The translations under genes were made by a program, and so were the position numbers. Shown piece after piece: positions 52,933-62,041 of a stretch of 64,000 nucleotides of DNA. Below the pieces are notes generated by a model, which was given only the letters and a program-made list of their open reading frames with translations, did not search any database and was not told the DNA's origin. The DNA comes from Bacteroidota bacterium (GTDB taxonomy: Bacteria; Bacteroidota; Bacteroidia; Bacteroidales; FEN-979): positions 1 through 64,000 of the forward strand of contig JAPLDL010000013.1 of assembly GCA_026391735.1 (NCBI GenBank), written 5' to 3'. Position 1 is the first letter of the stretch. Every line of letters starts with the position of its first letter.

Positions 52933-53074
52933 GAATGGATAGATGGATAGCTGGATAACTGGATAACTGGATAACTGGATAACTGGATAGCTGGATAGCT
53001 GGATAGCTGGATATCCAGTTATCGGCGCGAAGCGCTTTATCCAGCTATCCAGATATCAGCGCGAAGCGCTTTAC
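52933..53074. repeat. Long mirror octamer array upstream of clpB
   Basis: Nine octamers in register (52941-53012: AGATGGAT, AGCTGGAT, AACTGGAT four times, AGCTGGAT three times) turn at ATATCC into reverse-complement units around two cores, GGCGCGAAGCGCT (53024-53036) and AGCGCGAAGCGCT (53058-53070), again 34 nt apart. The array ends about 3 nt before the AAAGGAG ribosome binding site of clpB. Confidence 0.93.
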
Positions 53075-53093
53075 CAGAAAGGAGACACAATTT

Positions 53094-55685
53094 ATGAACT
53101 TTAACAATTTCACATTAAAAGCCCAGGAAGCGGTTCAAAAGGCGCAGGAGATCGCCAATGCACTGCAAAGTCCGGCAATTGAGCCTGATCATTTGCTCAA
53201 AGCAATGTTTACCGTGGATGAGAATGTGCTACCCTGGCTGTTCAAAAAACTTAACATTAATCTGGGTGTAATCACCAGAGCCCTCGATAAGATGGTTGAA
53301 TCTCATCCTAAAGTCACGGGTGGCGAGACCTTTTTGTCGAACGATGCCAACAAGGCCTTGCAGAAAGCTACGGCCATGGCCCAGGAGATGAAGGATGAAT
53401 TCGTTTCAATCGAGCATATGCTATTGGGTATACTTGCAGCCGGAGATGCCACATCCAGGCTGCTAAAGGATTCGGGGGTAACTGAAAAAGAACTCAAATC
53501 CGCAGTCAAACAGTTACGACAGGGAAGTTCGGTAAACAGTCAGAATGCCGAGGAGAACTACAACGCCCTCAACCGGTACGCCCGCAACCTCAATGAACTG
53601 GCCAGGGACGGAAAGCTGGACCCCGTAATCGGACGGGACGAGGAAATCCGCCGTATACTGCAGATATTATCAAGACGCACCAAGAACAACCCCATCCTCA
53701 TCGGCGAGCCCGGTGTGGGAAAGACGGCTATTGCCGAAGGACTGGCGCACCGCATCATCGACGGGGATGTGCCCGAGAACCTGAAGAGCAAACAGATCTT
53801 TTCGCTCGATATGGGCGCTCTAATGGCCGGAGCAAAGTACAGGGGAGAGTTTGAGGAGAGGTTGAAGTCTGTTGTAAAGGAAGTCATCAATGCCAACGGG
53901 GAGATCATCCTGTTTATCGATGAGATCCATACTCTCATTGGAGCCGGGGCTACCGAAGGCGCTATGGACGCGGCCAATATCCTGAAACCTGCCCTGGCCC
54001 GTGGGGAATTACGGGCCATTGGCGCAACAACTCTCAAGGAATTCCAGAAATATTTTGAAAAAGACAAAGCCCTGGAACGCAGGTTCCAGCCTGTAATGGT
54101 TAATGAGCCCTCCACTCTCGATGCCATCTCAATATTAAGGGGGCTCAAGGAAAAGTATGAATCACATCATAAAGTGAGGATCAAGGACGAAGCCATTATA
54201 GCGGCAGTGGAACTCTCGCAGAGGTATATCAGCGAACGCTTCCTTCCCGACAAGGCTATCGACCTTATCGACGAAGCCGCATCCAAGCTCAGACTTGAAA
54301 TTAATTCATTACCCGAGGAGCTGGAGATCATTGAACGGAAGATCCGCCAGCTTGAGATCGAACGTGAAGCCATCAAACGCGAAAATGACGTATCAAGGCT
54401 CAAAAGCCTGAGCGAAGAGATCGCCAACTTAAATGACGAGCGCAATCAATTGCGTTCAAAATGGCAGGCTGAGAAAGAGCTTGCCGAACATATTCAGACG
54501 AGTAAAAAAGAAATTGAAAACCTGAAACTTGAAGCCGAGCAGGCTAATCGTGCAGGTAACCTTGGACTGGTAGCTGAGATCAGATACGGAAAGATTCCGC
54601 AGGCCGAGAAAAATATTGAAGATTTCAAAGTTAAATTACAGGAGATCCAGAAAGACTCTCCCATGGTCAACGAAGAGATCGGCGCGGAGGAGATTGCTGA
54701 TATCGTTTCACGCTGGACCGGTATTCCAGTGAGCCGCATGCTTCAGAGTGAAAGGCAGAAACTATTAAACCTCGAAACCGAGCTCCACATGCGCGTTGTC
54801 GGTCAGGAAGAAGCGATTGCCGCCGTGAGTGATGCCATCCGCAGAAGCCGCGCAGGGTTGCAGGACACTAAACGCCCTATAGGTTCATTCATCTTTTTAG
54901 GTACTACGGGGGTTGGAAAAACAGAACTTGCCAAGGCCCTGGCTGAATTCCTGTTCAATAATGAGAACAGCATGGTGAGGATCGACATGAGTGAATACCA
55001 GGAAAGGCATACCGTTTCGAGGCTGGTTGGCGCGCCCCCGGGATATGTGGGTTACGAAGAAAGCGGTCAACTCACCGAGGCCGTCCGCCGCAAGCCATAC
55101 AGCGTGGTTCTTCTCGATGAGATCGAGAAAGCCCATCCCGACGTATTTAACATACTGCTGCAGGTGCTCGACGACGGCCGGCTTACAGATAACAAGGGCC
55201 GCACCGTCGATTTCAAGAACACCATCATCATTATGACTTCAAATATAGGCTCCCACATTATACAGGAGAACCTTGAAAAAGTCAACGACAAGAACCGGGA
55301 TGAGCTTCTTAACCGCACTCGCGATCAGGTTTTCGAACTGCTGAAGAAAACCATAAGGCCCGAATTCCTTAACCGCGTAGACGAGATCATCATGTTCGAA
55401 CCCCTGACCCGGAACCAGATCAGCAAAGTTGTTGAGCTGCAGCTGAGCCAGGTGCAGGCCATGCTTGAAAAGAATGACATTAAACTCAAAGTCAGCCCTA
55501 AAGCTGTCGATCTCATCGCTACCCTGGGGTTCGACCCCCAATATGGCGCCCGTCCCATTAAACGTGTGATCCAGCGTGAAGTATTGAACGAGCTTTCCAA
55601 AATGATACTTTCGGGAAAAGTGGATAAGGATGCAGAGATCCTTCTTGATGCAAAAGACGGGAAACTCGTTTTCAAGAACGAGTAA
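53094..55685 (+). CDS. clpB: ATP-dependent disaggregase ClpB
   Basis: 863 aa, the full ClpB length. The N-domain (1-145) precedes AAA-1 with Walker A GEPGVGKTA, a coiled-coil middle domain (about 410-525: LEIERKIRQLEIE-like heptads, KSLSEEIANLNDERNQLRSK) that marks ClpB rather than ClpA/C, and AAA-2 with GTTGVGKTE and VVLLDEIEKAHPDVF. With DnaK it rescues aggregated proteins. AAAGGAG precedes the ATG. A weak -7-like box TATCTTTC lies at 52884-52891; if used, the octamer array would be in the leader of the mRNA. Confidence 0.97.
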   Translation: MNFNNFTLKAQEAVQKAQEIANALQSPAIEPDHLLKAMFTVDENVLPWLFKKLNINLGVITRALDKMVESHPKVTGGETFLSNDANKALQKATAMAQEMKDEFVSIEHMLLGILAAGDATSRLLKDSGVTEKELKSAVKQLRQGSSVNSQNAEENYNALNRYARNLNELARDGKLDPVIGRDEEIRRILQILSRRTKNNPILIGEPGVGKTAIAEGLAHRIIDGDVPENLKSKQIFSLDMGALMAGAKYRGEFEERLKSVVKEVINANGEIILFIDEIHTLIGAGATEGAMDAANILKPALARGELRAIGATTLKEFQKYFEKDKALERRFQPVMVNEPSTLDAISILRGLKEKYESHHKVRIKDEAIIAAVELSQRYISERFLPDKAIDLIDEAASKLRLEINSLPEELEIIERKIRQLEIEREAIKRENDVSRLKSLSEEIANLNDERNQLRSKWQAEKELAEHIQTSKKEIENLKLEAEQANRAGNLGLVAEIRYGKIPQAEKNIEDFKVKLQEIQKDSPMVNEEIGAEEIADIVSRWTGIPVSRMLQSERQKLLNLETELHMRVVGQEEAIAAVSDAIRRSRAGLQDTKRPIGSFIFLGTTGVGKTELAKALAEFLFNNENSMVRIDMSEYQERHTVSRLVGAPPGYVGYEESGQLTEAVRRKPYSVVLLDEIEKAHPDVFNILLQVLDDGRLTDNKGRTVDFKNTIIIMTSNIGSHIIQENLEKVNDKNRDELLNRTRDQVFELLKKTIRPEFLNRVDEIIMFEPLTRNQISKVVELQLSQVQAMLEKNDIKLKVSPKAVDLIATLGFDPQYGARPIKRVIQREVLNELSKMILSGKVDKDAEILLDAKDGKLVFKNE

Positions 55686-55768
55686 ACAACTGCTGCGTTT
55701 TTTTGGGTTATGGTCCTTCAAGCGTAGGGACTGACATATTGATTCGCTTTATTGCTCCCTTTAATCAT

Positions 55769-55800
55769 AAGGCTTTCCGGCTCCCGGAGGCCTTTTATTT
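55769..55800 (+). terminator. Terminator downstream of clpB
   Basis: Imperfect stem AAGGCTTTCCGG/CCGGAGGCCTT (55769-55794) around a CTC loop, followed by TTATTTTT. It lies 84 nt after the clpB stop. Confidence 0.8.
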
Positions 55801-55889
55801 TTCAAGGAATAGATAATGATGGCTGAATTGTACTAATTTTATTTTATCATCAGAAGAAAATCATATGTTTTCTTAACTCACGAAGCGAC

Positions 55890-57698
55890 ATGAAAAAGAT
55901 AAACATTTACCACCTTTGTATCTTTCTTCTAGTACTACTCGAAATTATCCCCAAACTTTCATACTGTGGGGCGGCTCGAATCGGGTTGGGACCTTTTCCT
56001 CCTCACCTTTATATTATTTCTATTGGTATTAATAAATATCCCGGTCATAGTTTTGCATACAGCGTTTCCGATTCGCGATTATTAACTGAAAAATTCCAAA
56101 AGGACTATCTAAATTACATGTATGAATCATTGAGAAAAGGGGAATTTCAAGCATACAATGACCTTTTAACTCTAAAAACTGATACACTTCCTTTTGCAGG
56201 CCAAATTGCTGTAGCCAAATTCTATAACCTTCTTGATTTTCGTCTGTTAAACGACTCCTCCGCAACCATTTCAAATATCAAAAAAGCATTTGATGAAATA
56301 TCACTTAAAGCAGGGCCAGAAGACTATTTCATCTTCTATTTTGCAGGTATTTCAGTCCAATTAGGGGAAAATCATGAAACATTTCTTATCCCTTATATGA
56401 ATGATTTGAAGCCCGAAATCTCTGGAAGCTATATCGATTGGTTCCCAATTGCAAACACCTTACTGTCAGTAAAACTATTATCGAAATGGATGGACCAGAT
56501 CCAATGCAAAAAACAAGTGCTTATCTCTGAGGCAGGAAATGGCGAGGAATTCAGCACAAATCTTGCAGTAAACCTGTTCGAGAAGAATCCAATTTTGCAA
56601 TCAAGTGGGATCAGGAACCGGATTATCATAACCACCAATGGATATGGAAGGGAAGGCGAACCTTGCGAAGGGACCGAGAGTGGTGGAGCATTGACTAACC
56701 TGCTATGTCACTCTTCAAATATTTTACAATTCTTTGATGATCCAAAAGCTTATGAGTTCGAGATTACAAAAAAAGATATCCAGTGTAATATAGGCCATTT
56801 ACAAAATATTTATTCCAAATTCATTTTTGAAGAAGACTTCCGCAAGTTGCAACAGAAACTAGCAAGTGGGAACTCTATGCGTGGAAACAAATTGATAGGA
56901 GATGAACACAATAATGATAAAACAACAACAGTGTCACATAAACCAAAGAATTACGCCTTACTAATTGCAACAAATGATTATAACAATAATCCTGACTGGC
57001 AGGATTTAAAAAATCCGGTCAATGATGCAAAGGCCATTTCTGAAATCCTGAAACAGCAATTTGGTTACGAAACAAAAACTGTTATTAACCAGAACCGGGA
57101 TTCGATTTATACCAGCATTATAAAATACAAAAACACCCTTATGGCTGAGGATAATCTATTGATCTTTATTGCAGGCCATGGTTATTATGCAAAAGACTTT
57201 GGCGCAGGCAATATAGTAGCCAGGGATTCAAAAACAATTGCAGAAGACCCATACCTTGATACCTATATTCCGCTTGCCAAATTGAACGTGCTCCTCGATA
57301 TCATACCCTCAAAGCATATCTTTTTAGTTCTGGACATATGTTTTGGCGGATCATTCGACCTGGTTTCACCTGATCTGGCACTTGAAAAATATGACCTCAC
57401 TAAAGCCGATGTACCAATAGACACTATCATTGCAAGAAAGAAAGACAAATACTGCAGGATATTTCTTGCTTCCGGAACAGGGAACGTTCCCGATTACTGG
57501 TCGAATTCCCTGGATCATTCTCCGTTTGCTCAAAAGATTATCCGGACGTTAAAAGAGAATAATATTTTTTTTACACCAGGTATCCTCTATTCATCGCTTG
57601 AAGGTAATATAACCGAACCAAAGTTCAAATCTTTTGGCCGCCATGAGGCACACGGGGATTTCTTCATAATACGTGTAAAACAGGATCTTCATCAATAA
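55890..57698 (+). CDS. Secreted tandem caspase-fold protein (C14): one degenerate, one intact domain
   Basis: 602 aa with a signal peptide (LCIFLLVLLEIIPKLSYCG). Two caspase-like folds follow. In the first (about 35-240) the usual GHG histidine is Ile154 (FYFAGIS), and the cysteine loop reads VLISEAGNGEE without Cys, so it should be inactive. The second (about 350-590) starts KNYALLIATNDYNNNPDW and has an intact dyad: His430 in FIAGHGYY and Cys484 in LVLDICFGGSFD. Bacterial caspase homologues cleave after basic or acidic residues; substrates here are unknown. It stands alone downstream of a terminator. It is AT-rich compared with clpB, perhaps a recent arrival. Confidence 0.87.
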   Translation: MKKINIYHLCIFLLVLLEIIPKLSYCGAARIGLGPFPPHLYIISIGINKYPGHSFAYSVSDSRLLTEKFQKDYLNYMYESLRKGEFQAYNDLLTLKTDTLPFAGQIAVAKFYNLLDFRLLNDSSATISNIKKAFDEISLKAGPEDYFIFYFAGISVQLGENHETFLIPYMNDLKPEISGSYIDWFPIANTLLSVKLLSKWMDQIQCKKQVLISEAGNGEEFSTNLAVNLFEKNPILQSSGIRNRIIITTNGYGREGEPCEGTESGGALTNLLCHSSNILQFFDDPKAYEFEITKKDIQCNIGHLQNIYSKFIFEEDFRKLQQKLASGNSMRGNKLIGDEHNNDKTTTVSHKPKNYALLIATNDYNNNPDWQDLKNPVNDAKAISEILKQQFGYETKTVINQNRDSIYTSIIKYKNTLMAEDNLLIFIAGHGYYAKDFGAGNIVARDSKTIAEDPYLDTYIPLAKLNVLLDIIPSKHIFLVLDICFGGSFDLVSPDLALEKYDLTKADVPIDTIIARKKDKYCRIFLASGTGNVPDYWSNSLDHSPFAQKIIRTLKENNIFFTPGILYSSLEGNITEPKFKSFGRHEAHGDFFIIRVKQDLHQ

Positions 57699-57857
57699 GA
57701 ATCTATAATCATTAATAAACTCAAATCGTCTTCTTTTCAACTCTAATGCATTTTTTTACCGATTACGGATGAGCTAAGGTTGCAGACGATCCACATCGGA
57801 TAAAAAAGGAAATTCTTTATCTTGCAGTCTTTTTAACCAAACTGATTAAAAAGACTC

Positions 57858-58790
57858 ATGAAAATCATTACCACCGCAATCTTATTGGGAATTACCTTGT
57901 TGGCAGTTCCTTTGTTCAGCTACTTTTTCGGCACCGCCTTAGGCCCATTAGAATTGGGAGCACTATATACACTTATCATCATAGTTTCAATTGTCATTGC
58001 ATACTCGTTTATTGTCGGGGAACTAACCAGGAATAACAGCCAGGTTGACAAACTCTGGAGCTTGCTCCCTATTGTCTATACCTGGGTTGTAGCTGCTTAC
58101 GGTGATTTCACTGCCAGGCTGGTAGTGATGAGTACACTCGTGACCCTCTGGGGCTTGAGGCTGACGATAAATTTCGCCATGAAAGGCGCCTACAGCTGGT
58201 GCTTCTGGGCTGGTGAGGAAGACTATCGCTGGCTTGTTTTACGCCAAAAACCAGAGTTCAAGCCTCGCTGGAAATGGACCTTGTTCAATCTGTTCTTCAT
58301 TTCGGGCTACCAGCTGGTTCTTATTTTACTTTTCACTTTGCCGACTATTGTCGCCCTCCAGAATATCAATACACCAATAGGCATTTTCGATTATGTCGTA
58401 GCAGCGTCTATGTTCTTTTTCATACTCTTAGAAACCATTGCTGACATCCAGCAGTGGAATTTCCAAAGTAAGAAATGGGCAAAGATCAAAGCCGGTGAGG
58501 AGCTTAATGGAGATCTGAAAAAAGGCTTTTTAGATAAGGGACTGTGGGCTTATAGCCGTCATCCTAACTATTTTGCCGAACAGTCTATCTGGGTTTGCTT
58601 TTACCTGTTCAGCATTGCTGCCAGCGGTGAATGGTTCAACTGGAGCATTGCCGGTTGTCTGCTTCTCATTGTGCTGTTCCAGGGCAGTTCAAGCTTCAGT
58701 GAAGAGATCAGCGCAAGCAAATATCCTGAGTACCCTGGATATCAGAAAAAGGTTCCGCGTTTCTTCCCTGTCGGACCGGTAAAAAAGTAA
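57858..58790 (+). CDS. DUF1295 membrane protein (steroid-reductase-like)
   Basis: 310 aa with about seven hydrophobic helices. The C-terminal signature GLWAYSRHPNYFAEQSIWV and a tail KYPEYPGYQKKVPRFFP place it in DUF1295, related to isoprenylcysteine methyltransferase and 5-alpha-reductase folds, which use SAM or NADPH on lipid substrates. The actual reaction is unknown. About 160 nt without a recognised promoter lies upstream. Confidence 0.9.
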   Translation: MKIITTAILLGITLLAVPLFSYFFGTALGPLELGALYTLIIIVSIVIAYSFIVGELTRNNSQVDKLWSLLPIVYTWVVAAYGDFTARLVVMSTLVTLWGLRLTINFAMKGAYSWCFWAGEEDYRWLVLRQKPEFKPRWKWTLFNLFFISGYQLVLILLFTLPTIVALQNINTPIGIFDYVVAASMFFFILLETIADIQQWNFQSKKWAKIKAGEELNGDLKKGFLDKGLWAYSRHPNYFAEQSIWVCFYLFSIAASGEWFNWSIAGCLLLIVLFQGSSSFSEEISASKYPEYPGYQKKVPRFFPVGPVKK

Positions 58791-58865
58791 TTCACTATTT
58801 TGCACACATATAAAACAATTTGTTGTATTTCAACGTTTGTTCCTGGAATGGTAAAAATCAACAAG

Positions 58866-59528
58866 ATGAAGAAATTTATTGCAATTTCGTCTGCGGTTCT
58901 GCTGTTTTCTACTTTGTCTTTTCAACTTTTTTCTCAATCGGATCCAGTCAAGCAGGATTTCGGCATCGCAGTGGGTGGATTTACAAACTTCCCGGCCGAT
59001 CAGAATTATCTCACAGATCTTAAAAGTGCGTTGTTTGTAGCACCTTATGTTCAGGTTGGGAGACATGAATTTTCGGCCGGCATTGTTTTTCCGTTTCAAA
59101 CTAACGCCTTGTATTATACCGGGAACAAAACCAATCCAAATATCGGAGGGGTAGCAAGTTATAAATTCTATGTCTTTAATGTCTATTACCGGGAGAACCT
59201 TTTTATTCATTACTCATTCCAGTATTTAGCCTATAAAGGATCATACGATGTTTACTACGGTTCCGGCACTCAGCCATATCATTGGGATGAGTCGGATATG
59301 TATATCAATAATATCATTGGCCTCGGATATAATATCTATTTTGACAATGAAGAAAGATTTGGGTTCTACTATACCCTGGATTACGTAATTTCCCAGACCG
59401 GATATAAACTCAGTTCTGCAGGTTACCATACAAATTCCTGGTCTACGAATTTTGTATGGAATAATTTCAGCACCCAGGTTGGTTTCACTTTTAAAATTAC
59501 TCCCTTAAAGAAGAAAGTAAAAAAGTGA
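58866..59528 (+). CDS. Putative outer membrane beta-barrel protein
   Basis: The start MKKFIAISSAVLLF gives 220 aa with a signal peptide ending LFSQ. The mature part is rich in alternating aromatic strands (YVQVGRHEFSAGIVFPF, FYYTLDYVISQTGYKL) and ends in VGFTFKITP, like small outer-membrane barrels, though a Lys-rich tail follows. No family is recognised. It is followed after 4 nt by the RDD gene, probably the same transcript. Confidence 0.65.
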   Translation: MKKFIAISSAVLLFSTLSFQLFSQSDPVKQDFGIAVGGFTNFPADQNYLTDLKSALFVAPYVQVGRHEFSAGIVFPFQTNALYYTGNKTNPNIGGVASYKFYVFNVYYRENLFIHYSFQYLAYKGSYDVYYGSGTQPYHWDESDMYINNIIGLGYNIYFDNEERFGFYYTLDYVISQTGYKLSSAGYHTNSWSTNFVWNNFSTQVGFTFKITPLKKKVKK

Positions 59529-59532
59529 AATC

Positions 59533-61368
59533 ATGGAAAGTCAAAACATAATAAAACCGATGTTTTGGCGAAGGTTTTTCTCAGCTCTGATCGACCTGGA
59601 ATTCGTTTATTGTGCTGCCTTTCTCACGCATCTGCTGATCAGTCAGTGGTTCTACTATGACTTCTTTATCGGATTTGCTTTTTGCTGTGTAATTTATTAT
59701 ACCGTTTGTTACCTCTTTTTCAATGGCAGGACACTGGCAAAATCCATAACCAGCCTGCAGGTTGTCTCTACAGGCAATAATAAGGCAACTGCAAAGCAGA
59801 TCGTGACCAGGGAAGTTGTATGTATATTCTTCCTCGCTCTGCTCCTCCCCTCCTATATCATCCACCGTATACATTTTTATACCAAAGCCCAGATATGGTC
59901 CACCCTGGCAGTATTGATCATTGCCGCCATCATCATGTTGGTCATGTTTTTCATTTTAAAAAGACCCTGGTGGGAATTGGCCTCTTCCACGAAAACAATT
60001 AAAAACAGGGAGAAACGCGGTCTCATCCGCTTCGCCTCATTCCTTGCCACTGCCATAATATTCACTCTTACAATTTACATCAAGATCTCGTATTGCAGCG
60101 ATGACCGGAACCACTTCTGGACAAGAAACATCCCCGAATATCCTGTGAATACCGAAACAAAAATGTATGCCGACTTTATTAAAATGCATTCTGTCAATCC
60201 TGTGGATTATGTTTTTAGGTTGTTTGAAAAATACGACCTGGTGGTGCTGGATGAAAGGCTTCATCCTGAGGTTACCCAGTATGAGCTGATATCCAAAATA
60301 GTTGGCGATCCCAGGTTTACCGAAAAAGTTGGCAACCTTTACACTGAATTAATTTCTCAAACCTACCAGGACAGCCTCACGCATTATCTGAATACGGCTT
60401 TCCCGAATGAAGATACCCTGAACAAAGCCACGGCCTGGCTGGAGACAAATACCGATGGGCTCTGGCCAATTTGGGGGAATACTAACCTCTTTGATTTTCT
60501 GAAATTCGTAAATAAGCTTAATACGCATGCGGATGACAGCCTGAAGATCAACTGGTATTGTACCGATATACCTATGGACTGGACTAAAATGACCGCGTCA
60601 AAATATCAGGACCTTCCCCGCAAGGAGAAGCGGGACAAGATCATGGCCGACCGTATAACCTCCATATACAGGGATAAAGCGGCAAAAAATGAAAAGAGGA
60701 GAAAAGGACTTGTTATTATGAACTGGATGCATGGTTATGGCCTCATCAGGGACAGGAATGGAATAAAGACCGGACATTTCTTCAATAACCATTATACAAC
60801 AGCTATCCTCATGGATTCCCTTCCGGGGAAGGTCTGTAATGTGATCATCAACAGGGGCCCTCTTGGTCTTTACACTACTTGTTTCGGTCCTGCGCAGCAT
60901 GGAAAATGGGATAAAGCTTTCGATATAGCCGGTAATCCCGATGCGGGCTTCGATTTCGAAAACAGTCCGTTCGGCAATGATAATTTTGATGACTTTCTGT
61001 GGAATTCCTCATCCGAATTAAAGTACAAAGATGTGTTTACAGGGTTTATTTTTTACAAACCTCTGGAACAGCACATTCAGAAAGACGGCTTCCTGTATAT
61101 GTTATATAATTTTAAAGACACTTTGCTGAGAAGATCTTCCTGCATCAGTGAATCATATAAAGAAGGGAATAGAGAGTATATCAGTTATAATAATGGTAAA
61201 ACTGAAGTCAGGGATATACCTTATGCACTTTATTACAATCTGATCCTGAACGTTGGTCTTCCCATCATCATTGCGATTACCCTGCTTCTTTGCCTTTTAG
61301 CTTATATAACAACCGTAAAACCGTATAAATACCTATCGGATAAGGTTGAAGTCACTAATATAAATTGA
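59533..61368 (+). CDS. RDD-family membrane protein with a large extracytoplasmic domain
   Basis: 611 aa. The N-terminal RDD-like region (about 8-150) has an FFSALIDLEF helix, GRTLAKSITSLQVV and further helices. Another helix at about 163-182 leads into a large soluble domain (about 185-580) beginning after YDLVVLDERLHPEVTQYEL, and a final helix lies near 585-605. The VVLDERLH...QYEL segment faintly resembles the start of erythromycin-esterase/ChaN-like domains (VxLGExxH), but the resemblance is short. The topology puts the soluble domain outside. Function is unknown. Confidence 0.6.
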   Translation: MESQNIIKPMFWRRFFSALIDLEFVYCAAFLTHLLISQWFYYDFFIGFAFCCVIYYTVCYLFFNGRTLAKSITSLQVVSTGNNKATAKQIVTREVVCIFFLALLLPSYIIHRIHFYTKAQIWSTLAVLIIAAIIMLVMFFILKRPWWELASSTKTIKNREKRGLIRFASFLATAIIFTLTIYIKISYCSDDRNHFWTRNIPEYPVNTETKMYADFIKMHSVNPVDYVFRLFEKYDLVVLDERLHPEVTQYELISKIVGDPRFTEKVGNLYTELISQTYQDSLTHYLNTAFPNEDTLNKATAWLETNTDGLWPIWGNTNLFDFLKFVNKLNTHADDSLKINWYCTDIPMDWTKMTASKYQDLPRKEKRDKIMADRITSIYRDKAAKNEKRRKGLVIMNWMHGYGLIRDRNGIKTGHFFNNHYTTAILMDSLPGKVCNVIINRGPLGLYTTCFGPAQHGKWDKAFDIAGNPDAGFDFENSPFGNDNFDDFLWNSSSELKYKDVFTGFIFYKPLEQHIQKDGFLYMLYNFKDTLLRRSSCISESYKEGNREYISYNNGKTEVRDIPYALYYNLILNVGLPIIIAITLLLCLLAYITTVKPYKYLSDKVEVTNIN

Positions 61369-61477
61369 TTATCGGCATGCTTACAGGCAAGACAAAATAA
61401 TACAAACCTGTTTTCATGTAACATTCAGGCAGTTTTGCGTCTTATTAAATACTTTCGGTTTTTATAAGTCAGATTAT

Positions 61478-62041
61478 ATGGGTAACGAGACAAACAGCAG
61501 AACTTGTCCTGTTGAATATGCAGGCGGATTGGATAATTCAATAAGAAGGTTTTTACAGAATCCACGCAAAATTTTAAACCCCTTCATTCATAAAGGCATG
61601 ACCGTCCTTGATTTAGGTTGCGGCCCGGGATTCTTTTCCATAGAGATTGCAAACATGCTGGAAGGTTCAGGAAAAGTCATTGCTGCCGACTTACAGGAAG
61701 GGATGCTTGAAAAAGTCAGCAATAAAATCAGGGGAAGTGCACTGGAAAAACGAATAGAAATCCATAAGTGTGAATCTGATCGGATTGGCCTTAAAGAAAC
61801 TGTTGATTTTGTTTTACTTTTTTACATGATCCATGAGGTCCCCGATCAGGTTAAGTTGTTGGAGGAATTAAAATCTATATTAAACCCCGGAGGCAGGATA
61901 TACATCATTGAGCCAAAATTTCATGTTTCAAAAACATCGTTCGAAGGAATGATAGGAAGAATAAGAAACCAGGGATTTACTATAATTGAAAGTCCAAAAG
62001 TGTTCTTTAGCCGGACTGTCTTAGTAACGATCAATAAATAA
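61478..62041 (+). CDS. Class I SAM-dependent methyltransferase
   Basis: 187 aa. Motif I VLDLGCGPGFFSIEIA, then VIAADLQEGML, FVLLFYMIHEVP and LNPGGRIYIIEP are typical of the methyltransferase_11 group. A conserved-looking CPVEYAGGLDNSIRRFLQNP precedes the fold, as in a group of small uncharacterised methyltransferases. The substrate is unknown. About 110 nt upstream and 160 nt downstream hold no recognised feature. Confidence 0.9.
   Translation: MGNETNSRTCPVEYAGGLDNSIRRFLQNPRKILNPFIHKGMTVLDLGCGPGFFSIEIANMLEGSGKVIAADLQEGMLEKVSNKIRGSALEKRIEIHKCESDRIGLKETVDFVLLFYMIHEVPDQVKLLEELKSILNPGGRIYIIEPKFHVSKTSFEGMIGRIRNQGFTIIESPKVFFSRTVLVTINK

Noticed and set aside
51044-53070. loxP-like or dif-like recombination sites, because of the 34-nt period.
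   Set aside because: The palindrome is only 13 nt with a 3-nt loop, not two long arms with a spacer, and no tyrosine recombinase is in the window.
48491-53074. A CRISPR array made of the short repeats.
   Set aside because: Units are 7-8 nt, continuous and without unique spacers; no cas gene is near.
10855-53074. Insertion sequences or diversity-generating retroelement as the source of the arrays.
   Set aside because: No transposase, reverse transcriptase, target-site duplication or template/variable repeat pair was seen within the window.
53558-54148. A 196-codon minus-strand frame opposite clpB, and similar frames at 7601-8077 and 30056-30667.
   Set aside because: Serine/arginine-rich shadows of conserved genes on the other strand.
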